Assembly (NCBI GenBank): GCA_051453625.1
Contig: JBOZIK010000001.1
Span: 220,310,633 to 220,374,632 of the forward strand
From: Welwitschia mirabilis
Lineage: Eukaryota; Gnetophyta; Gnetopsida; Welwitschiales
Direction: 5' to 3'
Length of the DNA: 64,000 nucleotides
Made by a program: the position numbers and the translations under genes. Positions 21,700-33,990 of this stretch are shown here, piece by piece. How positions within the stretch are numbered: position 1 is the first letter of the stretch; every line of letters starts with the position of its first letter. A model generated the notes under the pieces. It was not told the DNA's origin, did not search any database, and was given only the letters and a program-made list of their open reading frames with translations.

Positions 21700-23013
21700 T
21701 GAATAACTTGATTATGAATTTATTTAATTAAGGAGAAGCCCCACATGTCTAATTAATGTTTTTACTCAATAACNNNNNNNNNNATTTTTTATGGAGTTAT
21801 TTATTATGTAGATATTTTCTAGCATCGGGCAACTAATATATAAATTTGGATGACTGGACTATTAGTAATGTAAAAAACTGCTTTAGGTTCAGACTACTAA
21901 GATTCCAAGTCAGGGTGATCAAACTATTAATCAGAAAGAAGATCAGTTCTAGCATGGGCGACCATTTATGTTGCCTAGGATGACCTAATTTCAAATCTAT
22001 AATAGACTGGGATAAAAGCGAGCGACTGCTCATAGTATAAAGGATGACCACACTGCAATCTATAAAGTTCTATATACTAACAATAAGGGTGACCATTCAA
22101 AGTATAAAGGGTAACTGTACTATAATCTGTAAAGTTTAGTCTACTGACAGTAAGGGAAACCAAATGGTTAATTAAGGGTGATCGCATACTACCTAGAATC
22201 AACCTTAACGAGGTCGACCAATTTATCAATATAGGGCGATCTAAATGAAGTCAACCATATATTTACCTAAGGGCAACCGAATATTCATCTGCACTAGACT
22301 GACAAATATGCATCAAGCAAGGGTAACCAAATGAATTAACTTAGGGAAATTGAATGTTCCTGTTTAATATTGTGATAAATCTAAATCAAAAAGGGTAACC
22401 AGATTACGTGAAGAAGGGCGACTGAATACCAGGGTGATTGAGACTATTTTGAGCTCAACCTGATGTATTACAAATATAACCATTATAATTTCATAGTTCA
22501 TCCAAAAAGTGCTAAATACACTACAATGATCCACTTCTTTTCTCTCAACAGTTATCTTTTCTAGTTTCTTTATTTNNNNNNNNNNNNNNNNNNNNNNNNN
22601 NNNNNNNNNNNNNNNNNNNNNNNNNNNNNNNNNNNNNNNNNNNNNNNNNNNNNNNNNNNNNNNNNNNNNNNNNNNNNNNNNNNNNNNNNNNNNNNNNNNN
22701 NNNNNNNNNNNNNNNNNNNNNNNNNNNNNNNNNNNNNNNNNNNNNNNNNNNNNNNNNNNNNNNNNNNNNNNNNNNNNNNNNNNNNNNNNNNNNNNNNNNN
22801 NNNNNNNNNNNNNNNNNNNNNNNNNNNNNNNNNNNNNNNNNNNNNNNNNNNNNNNNNNNNNNNNNNNNNNNNNNNNNNNNNNNNNNNNNNNNNNNNNNNN
22901 NNNNNNNNNNNNNNNNNNNNNNNNNNNNNNNNNNTAATTGTAGGTTATTGAAGAAGATAAATTTTTGTATTACAACTTATTCACCCCCATCTAGGAAAGA
23001 TTCTTGATTATTA
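21700..23013 (+). repeat. 3' LTR of copia element 3 (short form, LTR D)
   Basis: Aligns with LTR C, sharing the pre-LTR sequence (AAGGAGAAGCCCCACATG near 21731) and the GGGTGACCG-like array. Interrupted by gaps 21774-21783 and 22576-22934. Homology ends near TTCTTGATTATTA (23013), beyond which a minus-strand copia RT begins. The last 135 bases reappear at 23346-23480 after the next gap with the same junction, an apparent second allele. Confidence 0.65.
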
Positions 23014-24110
23014 GTTCTTTTAATAAATAAAGTGGGATTAACATTACTACTTTTAAAGCCTTTTTCTAATAAAAAATTTAATAACCTTTCATACCAGGCT
23101 CTTGAAGCTTGATTGAGATCATATAATGCCTTTTTAAACTTGAACACATCTTTTGAAATATTGGAATTAATGAACCCTAGTGATTACTTAACATAAACTT
23201 CTTCTTCAATATAACCAATCAAAAAAGTACTCTTTACATTCATTTNNNNNNNNNNNNNNNNNNNNNNNNNNNNNNNNNNNNNNNNNNNNNNNNNNNNNNN
23301 NNNNNNNNNNNNNNNNNNNNNNNNNNNNNNNNNNNNNNNNNNNNNGGTGGTGTCTATCTTTCATTAAAATATTTTGTGCTCTTATTGGTGCATTTTATTT
23401 TTAATTACAGGTTATTGAACAAGATAATTTTTTGTATTACAACTTATTCACACCCATCTAGGAAAGATTCTTGATTATTAGTTCTTTTAATAAATAAAGC
23501 GGGATCAACATTACTGCTTTTAAAGCCTTTTTCTAATAAAAAATTTAATAACCTTTCATACTAGGCTCTTGAAGCTTGATTGAGATCATATAATACCTTT
23601 TTAAACTTGAACACATCTTTTAAAATATTGGAATTAATAAACCCTAGTGATTACTTAACATAAACTTCTTCTTCAATATAACCAATCAAAAAAGTCCTCT
23701 TTGAAAAAGTTTAATGTTCGTAGCATAAGCATAAGATAATAGTAATCTGATAGATTCAAGCCTAGTCACTAGAGCACAAGTCTCTCCATAGTTTATGCCT
23801 TCTTTATTACTATATCCTTATGCTACCAATCTAGATTTATTCTAAACTATTATCCCTAATTCATCTAATTTATTTTTATAAATCCATTTGATACCAATAA
23901 TGTGTTTATCTTCTAGTTTTAGCACTAAGTCTCATACTTTATTTCTTTTGAACTGAAGGAGTTCCTTTTGCATTGCTTTTAATCATTCCTCATGTTGCTC
24001 TACTTCAACTATATTTTTAGGTTCAATATGAGATATGAAACAAAAATAAGCACAAATGTTGTATATACCTTATCTGGTACTTATTCCTGAATCTAGATTC
24101 CCAGTGATTT
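23014..24110 (-). pseudogene. Reverse transcriptase of minus-strand copia element (truncated, shown twice)
   Basis: Two overlapping versions of the same region flank the gap at 23246-23345: 23014-23245 and 23481-23700. Both read FLIGYIEEEVYVK ... KALYDLNQASRAWYERLLNF and NPTLFIKRTNNQ, then stop at the end of LTR D, before the YVDD motif. The N-terminal part of RT follows at 23700-24110 (HIIGIKWIYKNKLDELG, RLVAxGYSNKEGI). RNase H and the 3' LTR are missing, probably displaced when element 3 inserted. The second version lacks about 10 bases near 23705 that the first retains (MNVKS block), causing a frameshift. Confidence 0.75.
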
Positions 24111-25350
24111 GATTAGTTGGATGATCTTTTCTAATTCTAATGGGAATAGAAGAATATTTTCAAGAACTAGTAGGTTTAGAAGTATCATTAATTTCTTCCT
24201 CATTAGATTTGCTTATAACATCTTACTAATTATCTTGAGCATTTTTGTTAAGAGTGGGTATGGATTCATCCTCATCATTTCTGTTCGTCTTGCTGTCATT
24301 ATCAGACTCTAAAATTTTAACATGAATAGATTCTTCAACCTTATTTGAATCATAGTTAGAAACTCTATAGGCTTTGCTTTTCAAAGAATATCCAATAAAA
24401 ATACCATGCATACTTTAGGCTAGAATTTACCTGGATTCTTATNNNNNNNNNNNNNNNNNNNNNNNNNNNNNNNNNNNNNNNNNNNNNNNNNNNNNNNNNN
24501 NNNNNNNNNNNNNNNNNNNNNNNNNNNNNNNNNNNNNNNNNNGTTAGAAACTCTATAGGCTTTGCTTTTCAAAGGATATCCAATAAAAATACCATGCATA
24601 CCTTAGGCTAGAATTTACCTAGATTCTTATCATTTAAAATAATGCATTTACTACCAAAGACCCTAAAATACTTTACCATTAGCTTCTTATCATTCCATAG
24701 TTCATAAGAGATGCTTTGAATACAAACCCTTAGAAAGATCTTGTTTGATATGTAGAAAGTAGTATTTACAGCCTTAGCTAAAAACCATCTTAGAAGATTA
24801 CATTCTCCTAGCATTGTCCTTACCATTTTTATTAATACTATATTCTTCCTTTCTGCCATCCCATTTTGCTAAGTGTTCTAAGAGCTGAAAAATGATAAAA
24901 TATTTCATAGTTATTAAAAAATAAGTAAAATTTTTCATTTTCAAACTCACCTCCATAACCAGACCTAATTTTCTTAATGGTAAGGCCTTTTTCATTCTAA
25001 ATTTTTCTCCAAAGATGACAAAACTTATCAAAAGCATCATATTTAGAATGCAAAAATTCAACCTAGGCATAACTATTAAAATCATCAACCACCACCATAA
25101 AATATCTATTGCCACTTAGACTTTAAACTTTTTTAGGCCCTATGAAATCTAAGTGCAACATATCTAGAGGCTCTTTTGAGGATATCTTAGGCTTGGATTT
25201 AAAATAAGATTTTATGATTTTGCCTATTTAACAATGTTTACACAAGTTAGAATTGGAAAACATAAGTTTGGATAATCCTTTAATCAACTCTTATTGAGAT
25301 ATGGTTCTCAAGTTTTCAACATCTAAATAACCCATTCTTCTATGCCAAAG
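24111..25350 (-). pseudogene. Integrase of minus-strand copia element (broken)
   Basis: Running down the minus strand: zinc region near 25230-25340, catalytic core about 24860-25200, then MAERKNIVLIKMVRTMLGE starting at 24859, the block after the catalytic Glu (Glu retained in AERKN). The post-core linker follows to 24608. The next open block, 24411-24226 (GIFIGYSLKSKAYRVSNYDS ... ESIHVKI), is the conserved linker to RT. A gap at 24443-24542 is flanked by the same roughly 85-base sequence (24358-24442 and 24543-24627). A frame change splits the core near 24840. Confidence 0.75.
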
Positions 25351-25559
25351 ATGTTCTTAACTCTTTTGAGTAAAATTAGATAGCTCTTCATCATTATATT
25401 TTTCTTCTATAAAATATAAGTTTCTTAGATGATAGGCAACTAAAAGTTTTTTATTACTATAAATACTTTTTACCACACACTTATTTTTATAAAAATAACT
25501 ATATTCCCTTTATCACACATTTGAATAATACTTAAAAGATTATGCTTTAGATCCTCTAC

Positions 25560-25780
25560 ATATAAAACATCATTGATTTTTGGAAGATCATATTCACAAA
25601 CCATACCTTCTTACTTGATGGTTTCTTTCTGATTGTCACCAAAAGAAACCTCTTCTCCATCATAGTTGACAAGTGTGTGAAATCTTCTTGTATCACATAT
25701 CATATGTCTTGAACAACCACTATCCAAGAATCATCTAGGATACTCCTTTACTTTAAGAGTGGTTTAAATGAATAGCCCTT
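25560..25780 (-). pseudogene. Protease of minus-strand copia element (active-site motif intact)
   Basis: The minus strand reads FLDSGCSRHMICDTRRF from about 25735 to 25685, so the catalytic Asp-Ser-Gly is intact, unlike in element 1. Downstream are VSFGDN and VCEYDLPKINDVLYVEDLKHNLLSI-type blocks (written in pieces because a stop lies between them). Stops and a lost Trp codon before FLDSG prevent expression. Confidence 0.7.
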
Positions 25781-26339
25781 TAACTGAATCCTTTCTAACC
25801 CATCTTTACTTAATGAAAGGTTGATTATTCATTGCTTTGGGTCTCCACAGGAATCTATCTCTTTTATAATAGAAAAAAATCCCTTTCTGATGGGATAAGA
25901 AAATCTGACATGTCCTAGGCCTCCATAATAGAAACATTAGATATTGAAGAAATTTAAATTAGTAGACTTTAAAGCATACCTTTTATGACCAGAATTTACC
26001 TTTTTGAAGTGGCATGAGGTTGTAGAATTGAGTTTCCTTGTAGCAACTAAATCCCTTATTAATATTGAAATAGCCTTATTTACATCCACAAGTTTTTCAA
26101 TAGCCTTTTCCAACTCTTTGTTACTAAGTCAAGTCTAGTTTATAAAGACAATAATTCAAATCTTAAATCTCTATTTTTATAAGGTAGAACTTCACAATAA
26201 AAATACAATTGTTCATAAACTTTTTCAATATTTTTAGAATTTTTAGTAATTACCATCCTTATTAGAAATTGCATGCTCATCCTTGGTAGTTGATATGAAG
26301 GCATATTCCTCGATGATGGCTAGCAATCTGTACTTCTCT

Positions 26340-27277
26340 TTCTTATTTTAAGATTCTTCTAAGTCAAATTCTTCCTCATCATCCCAAGTGACCTTGAGAG
26401 CCATCTTTCCTTTGATTTTAGACTTTCTTGTATTGGCACATTTAGTTATTGTGTGTTCAAAGCCCTTGCACTTAAAGCATTGTATGGTTTTCTCATTTCT
26501 ATCAAAGTTCTTGAAGGAATTTTTATTCTCCATTTAATCCTCATTTGCATTAAATCTTATTCTACTAGAGTTTTTTTGTCTTATTAGGAATCTTCTGAAG
26601 TTTCTGGCTAGAAGGGCTAAGTCATCATCATCTTCTTCATTATTGGAACCTTCTTTGCATTAACTTAAGCATTCCAAGGCAATATTATTTATCTTGGATT
26701 CCTTATCATTCATAATAGTAGCTTCATATGCAATCAATGATCCCTTAAGCTTCTTTAGACTCATGGTATCTAGATATTTTCTCCAAGACCCCACATTTGG
26801 TTTACAATGTTTGTGATCTTGGTTGTATATTTAATGATAGATTCCTGGTCTTTCATTTTAATATTTTCAAATTAAGTTATTAAGAATTTCTAATTTGGAA
26901 TTTTTTAGAATACTTATACCTTCATGAGGAATCTGGAGGGTATCCCAAATTTATTTCACAAAGGAATACTAGGCTACTCAATTGTACTCCTCTAAACTAA
27001 GTGTATAAATCAGAGAATTCATTGCTTTTTCATTGAGACTAGCTTCCTTCTTCTATTCATCAAATCAACCTGCCAAAGAAATAGTGGGTTTAGAATAATT
27101 GCATACAACATTATCCCATATATTCAAATCAAGAAATTTTGGAAATATTATCATTTTTAATTTCCAAAAGGAATAGTTTAATCCATTAAAATAAGATGGA
27201 CTTGAGATCTAATGGCCTTCATTAGCGATAGGTCCCATTAATCACTTAGAGTAGTGAAGCTTTATCAAAGTGACCTT
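26340..27277 (-). pseudogene. gag: gag of minus-strand copia element (broken)
   Basis: The clearest part is the open frame 26533-26348 with an intact CCHC zinc knuckle (CFKCKGFEHTITKC, C-x2-C-x4-H-x4-C) followed by an acidic WDDEEEFDLEES tail, as in Sirevirus-type Gag. Upstream on the minus strand to 27277 lies UBN2-type Gag sequence with many stops (a tract resembling AWDTLQIPHEG around 26930). The region between the knuckle and the protease (25780-26340) is a Leu/Lys/Glu-rich coiled-coil-like segment. The order gag-PR-IN-RT matches copia. Confidence 0.7.
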
Positions 27278-27289
27278 ACTTTAATACCA
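27278..27289 (-). other. Primer binding site of minus-strand copia element
   Basis: On the minus strand TGGTATTAAAGT, the same initiator-Met tRNA type site, with the same substitutions as element 2. Immediately 5' of it, at plus-strand 27290 onward, lies the LTR. Confidence 0.7.
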
Positions 27290-28100
27290 ATTAAAATTTC
27301 TAGAGGAGGAATGTTTGGGCTATTTATAATAGGGACATTTGCACCTGAGAACTAACAGTCATGTTTCCCACAAGGAGAGGGGACATCCACCCTATTTGAG
27401 TGGGGATGTCTAGGCCTGAGAGCTATCATAGATACATTTTTCCTATAAGAAGAGGGGACGTCTGCCCTGTTTTAAGTGGAGACATTCGCATGTGAAAGTT
27501 AGCTTCTTAACACAATTATGACAAGAGATTGTCATCTTATCACTTGATTCTTATGATTATTGGCATCATTGAAACCTTCTACTTACAAAGAACTTTGATT
27601 TAGCAAAATCTAAAGAATTAGACTATTGGGCTCTAGTTTATGGATCCTTTACCTACTTCTTCTTAGTTACTCTGATAAAACCCTTAGTATTATCTAAATG
27701 TTCTATAAAAACTAAAGCTAGAATTAGGGGGGAAAAAATAAAAGATCATCATTCAACTAAAGGAACAGAAGCAATAAAAGATAACTACTAAGAGATGTGT
27801 TCTTTTACTAATCTATAAGAAGGATCCTATAACTACTTAAAAGGAATAATATATTTTGAAGAAAGGGGAGGATTCCCTATCAAAGTACCCATTAGGAAAA
27901 CACCTAAAGATCACTAGAATCTAGACACAAGCATAAAAAATTTGTGTAAAAGTTCTTCATTATTTGTTCTTAGTCAAAAATTGATAAATAGAGATATTAT
28001 GATGTTTGTGATGGCAATTACATGAGATAGGAAGAAAAAACTATTTCAATTTTTGGATGAAAACATTTCCACTTACTTTAAGGGTTAGTAAATGCTCTTA
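27290..28100 (-). repeat. 5' LTR of minus-strand copia element (approximate)
   Basis: It begins next to the primer site. Its 3'-most 200 bases contain three diverged copies of a roughly 73-base unit (starts near 27332, 27402 and 27478), each with GGGACATTYGCACCTGAGA-like and AGGAGAGGGGACATC-like words. The outer boundary is not defined; no second LTR copy is in the window. The unrelated sequence to the Sirevirus LTRs A-D shows this is a different family. Confidence 0.5.
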
Positions 28101-30650
28101 TTTGTTAAGGTCAACTTAAACATAGAAATGCCAAAAATGGAAATAATTAACATCAACATTATTATCTGATAAGCTATTACCAATTCTTTGAAAGTCTCTA
28201 TTATTATAAAGGTAAAAATCAAAGGCAAATTAGAAAGTTTAACATAGTAGAAAATAAAATTTTAAGCAGGGTTATTCACATTAAAATCAAATTTTCAAGC
28301 ATGAGCAATGAAGATTGTAGATTATGTTGGAAAATATAATTCATGAAATAAAAATAGTTTAAGTGGTTTAAATTCTAATATAATTATAAATTTTCAAAGT
28401 GTTATAAAAGTAAGCGTGTAAAAAACTAATCATAAAAATTGAATAAATCCTAAATATAAAAAGAATAATATATTTTTATTAATAAGTAGATTAGATTATA
28501 AACATTCAAGTAAAATTATGCATTAACATAAAGTATTTCCACTTTATATGTTATTCTCTTTCATTGCATATTGTCATAAATAATCTCATCCTAAGCTAAT
28601 TTACAAGAATTATGATATTTTAGTTTAATAATATGTTGAAATTTATAAACTAGTTATGTGCTAACACTTTTCTTAAATCTTAACCACTCTTACTTAATAT
28701 TTAATATATAACAGATTACTTTCTTTGTCTTGTGGTTTGATTTTATCAATTATTATTATTTCGTACATAATTTGTAATTTCATGATTTCATAAGTCTAAC
28801 TATTACTAACCAATGCATAACTTTACCTATTGTAATAAAACCTTTTATGTTATTATGTAATTTAATAAAAGTTATTTTTAACATATTTTTCCTTTATGAA
28901 ATATTTAATTTTTATAATATTAATCCTATTTTAATTGTCATATGATTATAAACTTGATATCATTGTAATTTTAGCATATTTGTTAAAACTTTCATAAATT
29001 ACTATAATTTACAACATTACATCATGGTTGTTTCATACCTTCCTTTATTAATGATTATACCATGATTTTATCTTTCTTAACTAATAGATGGTGTTATTAA
29101 TCACTTATCTAACGTATGTTATTGTAAAAACTATGTTTTTCACTTTATCCTAATCAAAGTCTGTGTAAGTAGATAAGCTCTATTTTCCTTTTGCAAATTT
29201 TTTATTAGATGGAATAGTTTATTCATATTCATCATAAGTAAATAAAATTAAAAATATTAGTCATAACTTTTCCTATTACAAACTAACCCCAAAGCTAGTT
29301 GTAGCTAACTAAACTAATTACCTTGATAGTAAACATTATAATTAATAATATTAATGAGATATTATAAGATATATAAAATTATATATAAATTTTAATATTC
29401 CTTTCTAATGCTATATATTTTACTCTTAGATTATATAAATAAAATGATGACACATTATGATTGTAATTAAATCATAATACAAGTTCTTATGAATGAATTT
29501 GTTTCACACATCCTCACAAAAACATTTGATGGTTCTAAATTATTTAATTACATTTTACTATAAGATCTAGTCAAAATATATTTTTTTTTTTAATTTTCTT
29601 CGATATAAGAATGGTTTCACATCAGTGATTCAATCTATCCTTAAGTACTAAGATATTAAATTTTTACATGCTTATTATTTTTCATATATGTTTCTACTTG
29701 TTAAATGTTTGCAGATTCTAGGATGATTAGTAAAGATTTAGATATTAAGTTTTTTATAATCAATAGAGTTAATTACTTTAAAATTGACATAGGATTTCGA
29801 TCCTAATTCATATGAGTATTTTTAAATTTCATGTTCAATTGAACTATAAAATCTTCCATTTATTTTCCATAAAATCAAGCATGAAATTGTTAAAATTGTT
29901 AATGTAATCCTCAATTTAAAGGTAATGGCATCTTGGAATGGTATGCAGTGTAGATATTATTTCGTCGAAATTAATCTATAACAAAGAAAGAAGGAATTAA
30001 AACTTAAGATGAGTAATCAAGGTTATATTTATAAAATTACATACTATAATTTGAAGTTTTTTTCTCTTTATTATTTCCATGAAAGCCATACTATTAAGGA
30101 CTATTCTATTATTGATAAGAAAATTATTTGCAAGAAAAAGAAATAATATTGTTTGAAGAAAAAGAATAGTGGAATTTTTTCAAATTCACCATCAAAGCCC
30201 TTTTTAACAACTTCCCAAAATATTATAAATCCTTTCAAATATGAGAGAAAAAATAAATATTCTATGTCAAAAGGAACTTCATCTATGAAAAAAGAAAGAT
30301 TTATGTTTAGAATAATGGAGTCAAATATTGATGCAGAAGGCTTTTGTATAACACAATGCAAGGGAAAAGTTGTTCAAGAGTAATTTTGATCTAAAAATTC
30401 CTATGGTAGTTTCTTTTACTTCTATTTCTATTAATCTTTTCAAATTTTTTTCATGGAGTAATTCATTTTCATTCTTTAGTATCATGGATTATGAAACATT
30501 AGAGGAGTTCAACATAAATATAGCAAGAGCCTTCTTCCCCACATTAGAATGTTAGTGTTTTCTTGAAATGTATGAGCCTATCTCATAGGCCCTAATCAAA
30601 GATTACTAAGAAATTTATTTATAACTAGAACTTATCTTCATCTTCTATTT
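28101..30650. other. AT-rich stretch without a recognised gene
   Basis: Very AT-rich, with many short homopolymer runs. Overlapping ORFs of opposite strand at 30101-30361 and 30153-30383, and another at 30370-30555, show no family motif. They lie directly upstream of a LINE and might be remnants of its first ORF or 5' leader, but no zinc knuckle or RNA-binding motif is visible. Confidence 0.4.
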
Positions 30651-30679
30651 TCTTTTAACAAATTAAGATTTTAATGGCT

Positions 30680-31250
30680 AATGTTGTTTTTGTATGTTAG
30701 GAAACATATTGTAAAAAATTACAAAGTCTTTTCAGCTAATCATGAGGCAAACAAAGGAGGATTTCTATACTAGTTAATGAAAAGGGAAGTGATAAAATCT
30801 TTTATTTTTATTATAATATATAAGATTGAGATCTCTAGATTATTTACCAAAATAAAAAAGAAACTTTTATACTTTGTAATGTCTATGTACCAAACAATTC
30901 ATAATCTTGATCTAAGATTTAGAAATATCTTCTTTCTCTATCAAAAATCGCATAGATTATTAGAGGAGGTTTCGATATCGATAAAGGCCCTTCTAATAAG
31001 CTTGGTTTTCTTACTTTTATTATCTATACTTAAGAAAAGGAATATTGGTATTATTTTAGGGAAAAATATTTTATCTCTAATGTTAGCTCCCTAGTGATCA
31101 ACAATTTATAAGAAAATCAATACATCTAGTGTAATTATCATAAAGGAAGTAATAGAAATTGTTGTTGTTTGAATTAGATTATGTATTTCTAATGTTTCTT
31201 ATTGGACATTAAAGGGAAAACTAGAATTTTATATAAATGATACTCTTTCA
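30680..31250 (+). pseudogene. LINE endonuclease domain, LINE 1 (broken)
   Basis: L1-type elements encode an apurinic-like endonuclease that nicks target DNA. Here the QET-type start is seen as VFVC followed by TAG and then ETYCKKLQSLF (about 30687-30735). ILVNEKGSDK and LCNVYVPNNS (about 30875-30905) follow, the latter matching the family NVYxPN motif. Stops and frame changes are numerous. The order EN, linker, RT then matches the downstream domains of the same element. Confidence 0.55.
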
Positions 31251-33990
31251 TATAATTTTTCTATTAGGATTTTTCTCTCTAAGGTCAGTCTTCTTTCTTT
31301 TGGACATTTCATATGAATACCCATATGTTTGTAGCATCCCATGAAAGACACCTTTTGAAATCCTTAGGAAATGTAGAGAAAAATACCCACTAATAGTATT
31401 TAGATTAATTAGTGGCATTTTACTATATGCAAAGTTAGGAATTATGCATGCTAGTTTGAAAATCAATTTTCTAAGTAATAGCATCAAATTAAAGGAAAGA
31501 TTGTAGAGGCTATTAAACAAATATAACTGCTTTTATATCATAATCAATTTGATATTAATACTTAAAAAGCTTTGGAAAAAGCTCATCAGTGTAAGAAATG
31601 TTGGAACATTTTTGAAGTAAAAAGTGCTCTAATCAAAAGTTGTTTATCTTAAATTTAAATTAAAGATGAACCTTGTAAGGAAATCTTTAAATTTCTCAAA
31701 GGAACCAATTAGGTGGCTTAATTAAAACCACTATATGTAAATGGCTCTATCACTAATGATCCTAGGAATATTAATAATTTTTTGGCAAATCACTTTTCTT
31801 CTAATATTTTTACAAGGAAACTTTTGAAACCTCTAGTATTCATATTTCTCGTCTTAACAAAAAAGAACCTCAATAAATTCTTAAATTATGAATTATAATG
31901 CAAGAATTTAGAAAAGACCTATTTAGTTTAGCAAATAGTAAAGCCCTAGGATTTGATGATTTTCCCATAGAGTTATTTGAAAAGCACTTGAATAGTATTG
32001 AAAATGATTTTTATCATGATCAAGTTATAATTTAATTTCTTTTAAAGGATTGATATCTTTACTATATTGCTAATTAGAGGCATATTTATCTTCTCACTAA
32101 TAAAATTTTAGAAAAATGCTTAGATCATAAGACTTTAAAGGATTATTGATGAAATTATAAGACTAAGAAAACAGGTTTTATCAAAGGAAGATACATCTTA
32201 AACAATGTTATTTTAGTTTAGAGGGGGATGTAGTGGGATTTTAGCACAAACCACATATTTATTTTATTAAATTAGATTATGTCAAAGCTTATGATAGAAT
32301 TGAGAAGAATTTTATTTCCTACCTTGAAAAACTTGGGAGTTAGTGAGTACTTTATTTGTATGATGTGTACCTTCCTTAATGATGCAAGTGTTTAAGTTAT
32401 CATAAACCTTGAATTGAGTCCCTTCTTCCCTCTTTAGAGATTAGTATGTAAAGGGTTTCCTCTAGCTACTTACCTTTTTATTAGTAGCATTGATTTTCTT
32501 TTAAATGACATTCATTATGATCTTTAAAAGAGAATCACTGAGGAAATTTCAATGGATGTTAGAGGTACACAACTTCTAAATAGGCATTTTATATATGGTT
32601 TCTTCTCCATGATTAAAAATTATCCACATCATATTAGTAAGTTATTAGAAATATCAGAGAAACATTATAAGTTGTCTTACTCCCACATTAATATTGCAAA
32701 GCTGATACTAGTTGGTAGGCTTTCTTTAAAAATTGGAAAATTTTAGAAAATTATTATGTTTTAAAGCTTTTATAAACTTCTTTTTTTGTTAACGCTAACC
32801 TAAATATTTTATGGAATTATGTTGTTTATAATGTTGAGAAGAAGCTAAAAAAGGAAAAGGAAGAAACTTACTCACTCTAGTAACAGTTTAGAAGTTAAAC
32901 AAATTCTCTAATCAATACATGTCTATTATTTCAGCTATTGGAACCTACTAAAATTTTTCATGATAAAATTAATCAAGTAATTTGTTAGTTTTTATTGTTT
33001 GTTATTCAAAATGCTATAGGCATTTCTAGAGTTGCTTTAGATATTTGCATTACTAGTAATAAAGACGAAAGATCTGGAGTTATTAATTATTATAATTAAG
33101 GTATTTTTTTAATTAAATAGATTGCTAAATGTATTAAGATGGTAATACTTGAACGTTTTTACTTATAAATAGACTTCAATAAGAAAAATCTAAAAATTAT
33201 AATAGTTGGGTTTCTAAAAATCATCTTTAAGGTTTTATTTTTTCTCATGCCATTTTTATTTCACATTCTCTAGTTCTTACAAAAGTTGAAAAAACTTGGT
33301 GTCCAATTAGTAACTATTAGAATTATTATTGAATCAAAGTTTCAAAAAATCTACTTCAACATATTAATTTGTGATGGCTCCATTTTTATGTAAAGGATTA
33401 GGCCATTTATTTGCCTATATTATGCAATATTTAGAAAAAAATTAGAAATTAATAAAAATTTGTGCTTATGACTTCATGATAAATGGATTACATGAAACAA
33501 TGCTTGTTTTCTCTATGGACTAAATAGAATGAGGAGAAGAACATTTGAAAAATTACTTTTTGATCTTAACAATTTTTTAAGGTAGAAAAGAATTTGCATC
33601 AAATATTTTAGATATTCTTTAAAAGGACATTAGATCTATTTTTCCTTTTAAGTGTTGAGTTACTTATCATTAACAAAAAGGAAGCTATTCATCACAAATT
33701 TAATAACTCTTAGAAAATGCAATTTTTATGACAATTATAGAAGTGAAGGGTAAAGGATATCTAGAAAGCTTCCGATTTTCTAAAAATTAGTGTCTTTTTA
33801 GGGTGCTTGGTCTATTAAGATCCTTCCATTGCTATTCATCTCTAACGTATGAGTGTTATTTCTCTCTAATGTCCTCTTTGTGATGTAGATGATTCCTTTG
33901 CACATGTTTTCCATTGATGTATAGTCACACAAAAAGCTTGAAAATGGATTTTTAGAATGTCTAATAAATTTTAATCAAGCATTAATGATA
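31251..33990 (+). pseudogene. LINE reverse transcriptase and C-terminal zinc region, LINE 1 (broken)
   Basis: RT would copy the element RNA at the nicked target. Readable blocks: FLKGTN and KPLYVNGSITNDPRNINNFL (about 31690-31790); LFSLANSKALGFDDFPIELF (about 31918-31977), matching the family pattern with GKAPGPDGF; KTGFIKGRYILNNVILV (about 32164-32220); a KLDYVKAYDRIEKNF-like block (about 32270-32310); VIINLELSPFFPL and YLFISSIDFLL (about 32398-32505). The FADD motif is too decayed to place. Near 33870-33930 CDVDDSFAHVFH then QKAWKW resembles the C-terminal zf-RVT region. No poly(A) tail or target duplication was identified. Confidence 0.7.

Noticed and set aside
22935-23700. Apparent tandem duplication of LTR D end plus copia RT
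   Set aside because: The two versions lie on either side of a 100-base gap with the same junction and low divergence, so unmerged alleles are more likely than a real duplication.
30101-30383. Opposite-strand ORFs of 86 and 76 codons before LINE 1
   Set aside because: They overlap almost entirely on opposite strands. Neither shows an RNA-binding or zinc-knuckle motif, so I could not call either LINE ORF1.
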